Part shown: piece by piece, positions 1 to 5,454 of the stretch
How the letters are laid out: the number at the start of each line of letters is the position of its first letter
Position numbering within the stretch: the first letter of the stretch is position 1
Source of the DNA: Actinomycetes bacterium
GTDB lineage: Bacteria; Actinomycetota; Actinomycetes; Mycobacteriales; Mycobacteriaceae
Reading direction: 5' to 3'
Length of the DNA: 5,454 bases
Assembly (NCBI GenBank): GCA_022600695.1
Contig: JAHZJY010000038.1
Coordinates: 1 to 5,454 of the forward strand
Translations under genes and position numbers: made by a program
The notes under the pieces: generated by a model
What the model was told of the DNA's origin: nothing
The model's input: only the letters and a program-made list of their open reading frames with translations
Database searches by the model: none

Positions 1-548
1 CCGCCGGGAGTGGCGTCATCAAACGCGGCTTCGACCGCCCCGCAATCGGAATGGCCCAGTACGAGAATGATTTTGGAGCCCAGGACGGCTTGGCCGAACT
101 CGAGGCTGCCCAGGTTGGTCGGCGAGTCGGCGATATTGCCGGCCTCCCGGACCACGAAGATGTTGCCGACGAACTGGTCGAAGATGATCTCGGGGGCAAG
201 CCTGCTGTCGGCGCAGCCGAGAACGGTGGCGAACGGCTCCTGGTTCTGTCCGATACCGCCACTCCAGATCGCGTCGATCTCGGCAACATCGCGGATGGCC
301 GGTGTCCGTGCCGCGAACCGGGCATTGCCCTCCATCAGGACTTCGAGCGCCTCTTGAGGAGTCTCGGGTCGAGGCTGGGGCACGGCTGTCGCCGTCTCGG
401 TCCCCGTCTGGGTCTGGGTGGTTTCTGCGCCACCGCAGGCTGCAGCAGTCAGTGCGAGTACCGGAAGGGCGGCCAGCACGTGGCGGCGGGACCGATTGAC
501 GTCACCGGGCGGGGACGAGGCGGAGGAGGGCGAGGAGGAGTTGTCCAT
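1..548 (-). CDS. Exported beta-class carbonic anhydrase (Tat/lipoprotein-type signal), 3' part cut by window edge
   Basis: Zinc enzyme expected to interconvert CO2 and bicarbonate. 182 codons are visible from ATG 548; the C-terminus lies beyond the left edge. The beta-CA signature is intact: C112-x-D114-x-R116 (GCADSR) and H166-x-x-C169 (GHSDCGAV) give the Cys/His/Cys zinc ligands and the Asp-Arg dyad. The family's GN-x-RF motif is at about 74-78. The N-terminus is not that of a cytosolic enzyme. A Ser/Pro-rich n-region (1-18) is followed by a twin-arginine motif (S20-R21-R22-H-V-L), a hydrophobic stretch (24-37) and Cys38 preceded by AAA, a weak lipobox. A Thr/Gln/Glu linker (about 42-65) precedes the enzyme domain. 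This suggests Tat export of a folded, metal-loaded enzyme and perhaps lipid anchoring; export is inferred. The start lies 11 nt after the thrE-like stop, without a clear Shine-Dalgarno, so translational coupling is likely. No nearby in-frame ATG or GTG start competes upstream. Family call is very secure; localisation is fairly likely. Confidence 0.93.
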   Translation of the reverse strand, partial: MDNSSSPSSASSPPGDVNRSRRHVLAALPVLALTAAACGGAETTQTQTGTETATAVPQPRPETPQEALEVLMEGNARFAARTPAIRDVAEIDAIWSGGIGQNQEPFATVLGCADSRLAPEIIFDQFVGNIFVVREAGNIADSPTNLGSLEFGQAVLGSKIILVLGHSDCGAVEAAFDDATPG

Positions 549-559
549 CGCGGCAATGC

Positions 560-1810
560 TTACACACCGGGGCGGCTGATGAAGCCTTTGACCAACGTCC
601 AGCCGACCAGGGTGCCCAACGCGATAGAGATGATTGCCGCCCCCGCGACACTCAGAGTCGCCTGGTCTGCGTAGTCCCCGGCAGCGCCACGACTGACCGA
701 CATGAACGTCAACTGGCCGGGAACCAAGGACCAGAATGCCGCCAGCGAGAGCACCGTGGCCGGCGGTGCGTTCTTGACCCGGGAGGCCACGATGGCGAAC
801 GGTATGGCGACCATCGCACCGACGAAACCGGAGTGCGCGGCGTTGAGGATCAGGCCGGCCAAGGCTTGGGCTCCCATGGCGACCGCGATGGTCAGCAGCA
901 GCCAGATCAGCGATCCGCGGGGAGCCGACAGGTAGAAGTAGAGACCGATCGAGATCACCAGGATCGACATGTAGAAGGACCACGCACCCAACGACGGAGA
1001 CTCGGGCTGGGGCGGCACCTGTCCGGCGATCTGCACTCCCAACACGACCCCGTAGACCATCAGACCCAGTTGGGCCACGCCGTAGACCACCCGGCTGGCG
1101 CCGGAGATGATCTTGTTCCCGGCCAGTTCGATGGAACCGACCACCAGTGCCATGCCGGGAAGTGTCGCGATCAGTGCGGGGCTGATCACCGGCAGCAATC
1201 CGTTGTCGGCGGCGTCGGCGACGAACCAGGTCGCCAAGAGTGTGACGACCATCGCGGACAGGGTCGGCAGAATCGGCGCCCAACCGGGTAACGGACGACT
1301 GATCTGCATGATGGTCCCCACCACCAGACCCAGGAACAGGTGTGCCAGCAAGGCCTTCCAGGACGGTTGGAGCACCATCCCGAATCCGACGGCGGTCAGG
1401 GCGTAGCCGAGTGTCGTGGTGACCGCACCGAACCGCGGGGGTTGCCGACGGGCGGAATGGACCGCCGCGACCGCCTCGGTGGGGTCGATCGCACCGGCTT
1501 GGGCGAGGTCGGCGATCCGGTCGACGGTGGCCGCTGTATCGAACTGGCCCGAGGGCTGGACCGAGCCTTCCAGCCGTAGCCGGAACGTTCTGCCGCCGAT
1601 CTGGATCAGCAGCATGGTGGGGAAGGCCGCGACCTCCAGCGGTTCGCTGGTGTACATCGCGGCGATGTCCACCAGCCGCGTCTCGACGACTTGGATCGGC
1701 TGGGCAACCTCGATGAGGCCGGCGCCGATCTCGCGCAGCATCGCCGTGATGTCGTCGAGGTCGTAATGATCCGGCGCGGCCAGGGCCGGCGGGGCAGTCT
1801 TGAGCAACAT
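560..1810 (-). CDS. ThrE-family threonine/serine exporter-like membrane protein
   Basis: A 416-residue inner-membrane protein of the ThrE (DUF1212) family, whose characterised member in Corynebacterium exports L-threonine and L-serine using the proton motive force. A hydrophilic N-terminal domain (about 15-128) carries the family pattern: LREIGAGL at 25-32, VET near 42, and FPTMLLIQIGG at 63-73. About ten hydrophobic segments follow, near 129-148, 152-170, 181-198, 205-228, 240-262, 277-294, 298-322, 328-343, 350-371 and 385-408. The conserved core is LPGMALVVGSIELA at 217-230 followed by ISGASRVVYG at 235-244. The reading frame stays open to 2074, but that extension is Ala/Pro/Arg-rich and overlaps the divergent gene, so ATG 1810 is preferred. 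No Shine-Dalgarno is visible there; TTG 1870, preceded by AAAGA, is the alternative. It is first in a probable operon with the carbonic anhydrase. The actual substrate is unproven, and the length is below that of corynebacterial ThrE, mostly at the ends. Confidence 0.88.
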   Translation of the reverse strand: MLLKTAPPALAAPDHYDLDDITAMLREIGAGLIEVAQPIQVVETRLVDIAAMYTSEPLEVAAFPTMLLIQIGGRTFRLRLEGSVQPSGQFDTAATVDRIADLAQAGAIDPTEAVAAVHSARRQPPRFGAVTTTLGYALTAVGFGMVLQPSWKALLAHLFLGLVVGTIMQISRPLPGWAPILPTLSAMVVTLLATWFVADAADNGLLPVISPALIATLPGMALVVGSIELAGNKIISGASRVVYGVAQLGLMVYGVVLGVQIAGQVPPQPESPSLGAWSFYMSILVISIGLYFYLSAPRGSLIWLLLTIAVAMGAQALAGLILNAAHSGFVGAMVAIPFAIVASRVKNAPPATVLSLAAFWSLVPGQLTFMSVSRGAAGDYADQATLSVAGAAIISIALGTLVGWTLVKGFISRPGV

Positions 1811-1882
1811 GTCGTCATCATGGCGACCGCCCGGGTCGACGCCATCATCGGCAAAGCGCGTCGAGGCCAATCTTTGCCGAAC

Positions 1883-1891
1883 TGATAGCGT
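1883..1891 (+). promoter_or_regulatory. Extended -10 promoter element for the secreted-protein gene (probable leaderless mRNA)
   Basis: TGATAGCGT matches the extended -10 consensus TGN-TANNNT of the actinobacterial housekeeping sigma factor. The last T is 8 nt before the GTG at 1899, so transcription would begin at or next to the start codon and give a leaderless mRNA, a common arrangement in mycobacteria. No Shine-Dalgarno precedes the GTG, which fits. No convincing -35 hexamer is visible at the usual spacing, as is normal for extended -10 promoters. It lies in the 88-nt divergent gap (1811-1898); I could not pick an equally good -10 for the minus-strand thrE-like gene. Confidence 0.55.
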
Positions 1892-1898
1892 CGAAATC

Positions 1899-3227
1899 GT
1901 GGGGGGATCTGCGCGGTCCGGTCGGGTCGGCGGCCTGGCGGTCGCGTTCGGCCTCGGTGCGGGCATCTTCGCGGTCGGGCAGGGGGTGGCGGCGGCGGCC
2001 CCCGCTTCGCAGGGCGCCGACAGCAGCACCTCGAATTCCTCGTCGGGCACGCGGCAGGCATCGGCGTCGAGCACCCGCCCGCAGCGTGGGGTGCCGCGCC
2101 GCGCCGCGTCGGCACCCGCTCAGACACCCGGCAGGTCGGAGTCCGGGGCGGCGGCTGCCCGGACGCCCCGGCCCGCCAGGGCACTCCGGCGTCCCGAGAT
2201 TCCGCGGATCGCCGCCCAGCCGACGCCCGCTCAGACCGTCGGCGCCGAGACCGTCCCGGCACCCCGGAAGGTCGCCGGACACGTCGTCGTGGAACTTCCG
2301 CAGATGCCGGTCAGCGAGGGCTTGTCGTTCACGGTTTCGCCGGATTCCGTCGCCGAGGTCGCCGCGGACTACGTCGCCGGCGGGGGCGATCCGGCCGAGA
2401 GCGCCCGATTCTTCTTCGGGGACCTCGCCGTCAGCAGTCTCGACACCCTGGCCGGTCCGGACCTCACCGCCGAACGGGCGCGGCTACAGCTGGGCAATCT
2501 GGCGGTATCGGGCTACTTCGGCGGTATCTGGTTGCGTGACAACCTGCGGGAGGCTCCCACCGTCACGGCGCCGGTGATGACCGACACCGTCGACCTGACG
2601 GTGTCGGCGCTCGGAATCGGTCTCTTCGACGTTCTTGCCGGCGGTCTGATGGGGGCCGCGACGACCCGCAGCGACTGGATCGCCAGGACGGCGGCGCACG
2701 CCTCGGTTCCCGTCCTTCTCGGACTGTACGGCTACAACCGCGGCTATCTGGAGGTTCTGCTGGAGAATCCGCCGGCCGGTGTCCCGTCCATGGAGGACAG
2801 CCTGAGCTGCAGTGGGTTCCTGGGCTGTGATTCGGATGCGTTCCCCCTGGAAATCGGTACCCGCTACGACGGCGCACTCGACCGGCTCGACGACCCGCCC
2901 AGCCTCGGCTGGCAGGAGATGAGGCTGTGGACCGCCGCGTTGGAAGGCGCCACCGGTGCCGGCCGCGGCGTGTGGGAGGCCATCGCCGGAGCTGGTGGAT
3001 TCTCACCGGCGTCCTATCAGGCACTCGTCGAGCTGAGTTCGGCCTACCTGATGGTCAGCAAGGCCGCGGTACTGTCCAGCATGCTCGGCTACGCCGGCGG
3101 CGACACCGAGCTGGCTCGAAGTTCGCTGCGCCTGCAGGCCGGTCTGTGGATCTGGTCCGGCGCCTACTTCGCCGGTCTGGCCTCCACCGCGCCGGTGGGC
3201 ACCCTGCCCACGATCCTGGCGGGATAG
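1899..3227 (+). CDS. Secreted or cell-surface protein of unknown function, mycobacterial type
   Basis: A 442-residue protein of a type I take to be restricted to mycobacteria and relatives; I cannot assign a function. GTG 1899 is chosen because it places a proper signal peptide at the N-terminus: basic n-region (R6, R9), hydrophobic core 10-34 (GGLAVAFGLGAGIFAV) and an APA cleavage site at 34-36. The frame is open upstream to an ATG at 1800, but that start would add 33 unrelated residues and overlap the divergent thrE-like gene. Residues 37-125 are a low-complexity Ser/Ala/Arg/Pro/Thr linker, probably disordered. Residues 128-442 look like a folded, mostly helical domain. Visible landmarks are FFFGDLAVSSLDTL (171-184), a hydrophobic stretch 232-252, LYGYNRGYLEVLLENPP (276-292), a Cys pair C304/C310 spaced CX5C that could form a disulfide, and a conserved-looking end (GFSPASYQALVELSS, about 367-381). 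No enzyme motif, lipobox or cell-wall-binding repeat is recognisable. It converges on the App1-like gene with 20 nt between stops. Confidence 0.85.
   Translation: MGGSARSGRVGGLAVAFGLGAGIFAVGQGVAAAAPASQGADSSTSNSSSGTRQASASSTRPQRGVPRRAASAPAQTPGRSESGAAAARTPRPARALRRPEIPRIAAQPTPAQTVGAETVPAPRKVAGHVVVELPQMPVSEGLSFTVSPDSVAEVAADYVAGGGDPAESARFFFGDLAVSSLDTLAGPDLTAERARLQLGNLAVSGYFGGIWLRDNLREAPTVTAPVMTDTVDLTVSALGIGLFDVLAGGLMGAATTRSDWIARTAAHASVPVLLGLYGYNRGYLEVLLENPPAGVPSMEDSLSCSGFLGCDSDAFPLEIGTRYDGALDRLDDPPSLGWQEMRLWTAALEGATGAGRGVWEAIAGAGGFSPASYQALVELSSAYLMVSKAAVLSSMLGYAGGDTELARSSLRLQAGLWIWSGAYFAGLASTAPVGTLPTILAG
3195..3211. other. Short perfect inverted repeat near the convergent gene ends
   Basis: GTGGGC (3195-3200), a 5-nt loop, then GCCCAC (3206-3211) form a 6-bp GC-rich stem. 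It lies inside the last codons of the plus-strand gene and 37 nt beyond the App1-like stop. It could help end transcription from either side, but it has no T-tract on either strand, and short GC stems are frequent at this base composition. Confidence 0.3.
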
Positions 3228-3250
3228 CGCGGGACAGCGGGGGACAGCTA
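3221..3250. repeat. Three tandem 10-bp units spanning both convergent stop codons
   Basis: Three adjacent decamers read GGGATAGCGC, GGGACAGCGG and GGGACAGCTA. The second and third share the 8-mer GGGACAGC, and the first differs from it by one base. The first unit contains the TAG stop of the plus-strand gene (3225-3227). The third ends in CTA, the complement of the minus-strand App1-like stop (3248-3250). The whole 20-nt gap lies within the repeat. A slippage origin is plausible; no function is evident. Confidence 0.6.
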
Positions 3251-4408
3251 AGTTGACGGCAGTTCGGTGGCGACCTCGACCAGGGTCTCCTCATCGCACA
3301 GCTCCAGCTCGTGGACGATTTCAGCGGCTGCTGCGGCGTCGCGGACCAGGTGCAGTGGGATCCCCTCGTCGCGAAGTGTCTCGGCGTGCGAACTCAGCTC
3401 GCTGTTGCGCTCGTCGTCGTCATCCCCGACCTGACGGATCAGGATCAACCGAACCCGACCGGGAAACTCCCGGGCCACCTCCTCGTAGGTCAGTGGATCG
3501 CGCTGACCGCTGTCGCCGACCAGGACGAACGGCATTGTCGGGTAGGCGTCGAACAGGCGCCGGATGGCTGTCCGCTTGTGTTCGGCGCCGCTGCGGCGCA
3601 GATACCGTTCGGTCGGACCCCAGTCGGTGAGGAACATCGGACCCAGCGGGAAGCCCCGCAACTGGACGAATTCCTGCAGTGTCGGATAGAAGGACCAACT
3701 TCCGGTCGACACGTAGAAGAAGGTCGGCGCCGGCTTGCGGTTTCCGGCCCGGGTGGGGATGCCCCGGGCCAGACCGCGGTAGAGCGCGGCCATCCCGGGG
3801 ATGGCCGCGCGCTCACTGGCCTCGCGCAGCACCGTGCGGGCCACCATCGCCGCACCCTCGGTCAGGCCGGTGAGCAAAATTGTGTCGTCGATATCGGAGA
3901 TCACCAGAAACGGTGCCTTCAGCGCGGGTTTCACCACCCGGCCGGTCCCGGCGGCGGATTCGCCGTCCTCGATCGGAGTGGTCACCGCGTGAGCGTCGTG
4001 CCACCCGGTCCGGAGTTTCGGCACCGGTAGCGAGAAGTTCGCAAATCCGTGGTTGTCGGTGATCTCGGTCGCGGTGTGATCGCCGATCCGCAACTCGACC
4101 GCGGCACCGACGATCCGCAGCCCGGCATGCCGGTACAGGTTGGACTGCGCGACCTCCCAGTACGGGATGCGGCTGTCGCCGGGCAATTCGGGGGCTTCGG
4201 TGACCCGGACCCGCACCCGGGCGACGTCATCGGCGACGAAGCCGCGGTAGACGACCACCTGCACCCCGCGGAAGGCACCGGATTTCAGTCGTGATTCGCG
4301 GCGCCGCCGGGTCAGGCCGCTTTCGACACCGGCAACGAAGGCCGCGGTTTGCGGGCTGCGCAACGTGGAGTTCAACCCCGAGACGATCCGGCGTGGAAAA
4401 TTGGCCAT
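3248..4408 (-). CDS. App1-family (DUF2183) phosphatidate phosphatase-like HAD protein
   Basis: A 386-residue protein without signal peptide or membrane segment. The C-terminal half is the App1 catalytic domain, a HAD-type Mg-dependent phosphatase fold: motif I D172-I-D174-D-T (VISDIDDTIL), motif II around S234/T235 (FYVSTGSWSFYPTL), Lys278 (EHKRTAIRRLF) as motif III, and motif IV G298-D299-S300 with D304 (VGDSGQRDP). The signature GFPLGPMFLTDWG (252-264) lies between motifs II and III. All catalytic acidic residues are present. Residues 46-165 form a strand-rich accessory domain (VVVYRGFVADDVARV, then YRHAGLRIVGAAVELRIGD), preceded by a basic patch TRRRRESR (33-40) that might touch membranes. 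Yeast App1 dephosphorylates phosphatidate; the bacterial substrate is inferred and could differ. The ORF opens further upstream into the permease gene. ATG 4408 is chosen, and ATG 4420 (four codons longer) is equally possible; neither has a clear Shine-Dalgarno. It starts 37-49 nt after the permease stop, suggesting co-transcription. Confidence 0.88.
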   Translation of the reverse strand: MANFPRRIVSGLNSTLRSPQTAAFVAGVESGLTRRRRESRLKSGAFRGVQVVVYRGFVADDVARVRVRVTEAPELPGDSRIPYWEVAQSNLYRHAGLRIVGAAVELRIGDHTATEITDNHGFANFSLPVPKLRTGWHDAHAVTTPIEDGESAAGTGRVVKPALKAPFLVISDIDDTILLTGLTEGAAMVARTVLREASERAAIPGMAALYRGLARGIPTRAGNRKPAPTFFYVSTGSWSFYPTLQEFVQLRGFPLGPMFLTDWGPTERYLRRSGAEHKRTAIRRLFDAYPTMPFVLVGDSGQRDPLTYEEVAREFPGRVRLILIRQVGDDDDERNSELSSHAETLRDEGIPLHLVRDAAAAAEIVHELELCDEETLVEVATELPST

Positions 4409-4457
4409 GAGAACCAGCATGGACCGGCGCGCCCGGATTGGCGCGATTACGGGGTGA

Positions 4458-5454
4458 TCAGCGGGGCGGTTTCCGCTTCTTCGGCGGGGGCACGTTGGCC
4501 ACCACGGGGAATTCGCCGGTATCGCCGATCCGTCGCTGGGCGATCTCCAGCACCCGGTCGCGCACCAGGAACCAGCCACCGATGAGCGCGGGGATGACCA
4601 CCAGCAGGCTGGCGATGGTCCAGGTGCCGATCGGGTAGTTGAAGGCCATCACCACCAGAACGGTGGCCAGGAAGACCAACGTGACGTAGCCGGTGTAGGG
4701 CGACCCCCACATCCTGAAGGAGGGGCGGAGCATCCGGCCCTGTTCTGACCAGCGGTAGAGCTGGAGTTGGCAGATGATGATGGTGGCCCAGGACGCGAGA
4801 ATGCCCAATGAGGCGACGTTGAGGACGATTTCGAACGCCATCTCTGGCACGTAACTGTTGAGCAACACGCCCAGCAATCCGATGGAGGCAGTCAACAGGA
4901 TGCCGCCGTAGGGAACGCCGCGGCGTGATATCACGCCGGTGAACTTCGGGGCGCTGCCGTTCATCGCCATGGACCGCAGGATGCGGCCGGTGGAGTACAA
5001 CCCGGCGTTGAGGCTGGAGAAGGCGGCGGTCAGTACCACGATGTTCATCAGGGGGCCGGCTCCGTCGATGCCGATCTTCGCGAAGAACGTCACGAACGGG
5101 CTCTCGTCGGCCGAGTAGTCGGTGTACGGCAGCAGCAGCGCGAGCAGGAACAGCGAGCCGACGTAGAACAGCGCGATCCGGGCGATCACCGAGTTGATGG
5201 CGCGGGGCATGATCTTCTCGGGCTCGGCGGTCTCCCCGGCGGCGGTACCGACCAGTTCGACTGCGGCATAGGCGAATACCACACCCGAGGTGACCAGGAC
5301 CAGCGGCAGCATGCCGGTCGGGAACCAGCCACCGGTCTCGGCGATCACGCTGAATCCGGTGAGGTTGCCCTCGATCTGGTAGCGGCCGGCGAGGAAGATG
5401 GTGCCGGCCACCAGGAACGCCGTCAGAGCGAGAACCTTGACCAGCGCCGCCCAG
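4458..5454 (-). CDS. ansP: L-asparagine permease, AnsP-type amino-acid transporter (APC superfamily), N-terminus outside window
   Basis: The last 331 residues of a proton-coupled amino-acid permease of the AAT family (about 490-500 residues in AnsP proteins, so roughly 155 are missing). The fragment opens in TM5 ([18 protein letters not shown]). TM6 carries the discontinuous-helix motif [17 protein letters not shown] with the following [13 protein letters not shown] loop. TM7 is [15 protein letters not shown], then [13 protein letters not shown]8 is [20 protein letters not shown] with the downstream [12 protein letters not shown]9-TM12 follow ([63 protein letters not shown]). From memory of enterobacterial AnsP, the blocks around LLPY...[16 protein letters not shown] and FEIVLN-ASLGI-ASWA match AnsP more closely than AroP, GabP or CycA. 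The C-terminus ends in a basic Pro/Lys/Arg tail. Mycobacteria have two AnsP paralogues with asparagine or aspartate preference, so the exact substrate stays open. It is followed by the App1-like gene, probably in one operon. Confidence 0.9.
   Translation of the reverse strand, partial: WAALVKVLALTAFLVAGTIFLAGRYQIEGNLTGFSVIAETGGWFPTGMLPLVLVTSGVVFAYAAVELVGTAAGETAEPEKIMPRAINSVIARIALFYVGSLFLLALLLPYTDYSADESPFVTFFAKIGIDGAGPLMNIVVLTAAFSSLNAGLYSTGRILRSMAMNGSAPKFTGVISRRGVPYGGILLTASIGLLGVLLNSYVPEMAFEIVLNVASLGILASWATIIICQLQLYRWSEQGRMLRPSFRMWGSPYTGYVTLVFLATVLVVMAFNYPIGTWTIASLLVVIPALIGGWFLVRDRVLEIAQRRIGDTGEFPVVANVPPPKKRKPPR

Noticed and set aside
497..504. TGACGTCA palindrome as an operator
   Set aside because: It is a single 8-bp palindrome inside a coding region, with no second copy seen nearby.
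511..541. Purine-rich run (GAGG/GGAGG repeats) as a ribosome-binding site or microsatellite on the plus strand
   Set aside because: It is the complement of the Ser/Pro-rich codons at the start of the carbonic anhydrase signal region, and no plus-strand gene follows.
51..674. A 207-residue plus-strand open frame at the left end
   Set aside because: It is antisense to the carbonic anhydrase, whose zinc-binding motifs are unmistakable on the minus strand.
1800..1898. ATG 1800 as the start of the secreted protein
   Set aside because: It would place 33 residues ahead of the signal peptide and overlap the thrE-like start. The -10 motif at 1883-1891 lies downstream of it.
1811..2074. Upstream in-frame extension of the ThrE-like reading frame (88 extra residues)
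   Set aside because: It is Ala/Pro/Arg-rich, lies antisense to the signal peptide and linker of the divergent gene, and ThrE proteins begin close to the domain. It is a side effect of high GC content.
1606..2282. Two further minus-strand open frames of 218 and 145 residues
   Set aside because: They are Arg/Pro/Gly-rich shadows of the ThrE-like gene and of the secreted-protein gene, with no domain and no plausible start signal.
3311..4030. A 239-residue plus-strand open frame
   Set aside because: It is antisense to the App1-like gene, which has complete HAD motifs; its own composition shows no recognisable domain.
4426..4433. GGCGCGCC palindrome as a terminator or operator between the permease and App1-like genes
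   Set aside because: It has a 4-bp half site with no loop and no T-tract, and such GC palindromes are expected by chance at this composition.

Overview
The window is high-GC DNA with strong G/C at third codon positions and short intergenic gaps. It most likely comes from a mycobacterium (Mycolicibacterium or a relative) or a close mycolate-forming actinomycete. The basis is the codon use, the exported-protein N-terminus (a GRVGGLAVAFGLGAG-type signal peptide followed by an Ala/Ser/Pro/Arg-rich linker), and a GTG start that appears to be leaderless behind an extended -10 promoter. Species cannot be decided from the sequence alone.

Layout. (1) Positions 1-548, minus strand: the N-terminal part of an exported beta-class carbonic anhydrase, cut by the left edge. 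(2) Positions 560-1810, minus: a complete ThrE-family (threonine/serine exporter-like) membrane protein. It is transcribed first and sits 11 nt ahead of the carbonic anhydrase, so the two very probably form an operon. (3) Positions 1811-1898: an 88-nt divergent intergenic region with a good extended -10 element for the plus-strand gene. (4) Positions 1899-3227, plus: a 442-residue secreted or surface protein of unknown function. (5) Positions 3228-3247: a 20-nt convergent gap inside a 10-bp tandem repeat that covers both stop codons. (6) Positions 3248-4408, minus: a soluble HAD-fold protein of the App1 (DUF2183) phosphatidate phosphatase-like family. (7) Positions 4458-5454, minus: the C-terminal two thirds of an AnsP-type L-asparagine permease, cut by the right edge. 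It lies upstream of the App1-like gene on the same strand, so these two may be co-transcribed.

How the genes may work together. The left pair puts a small-solute exporter and an extracytoplasmic CO2/bicarbonate enzyme in one transcript, which hints at envelope pH or carboxylate handling but proves nothing. The right pair joins amino-acid uptake to a probable lipid phosphatase with no obvious pathway link. The central orphan protein stands alone between the two minus-strand units. No RNA genes, mobile elements, CRISPR arrays or phage genes are visible. The window looks like ordinary chromosomal sequence; the least explained items are the orphan secreted protein and the exported carbonic anhydrase/ThrE pairing.
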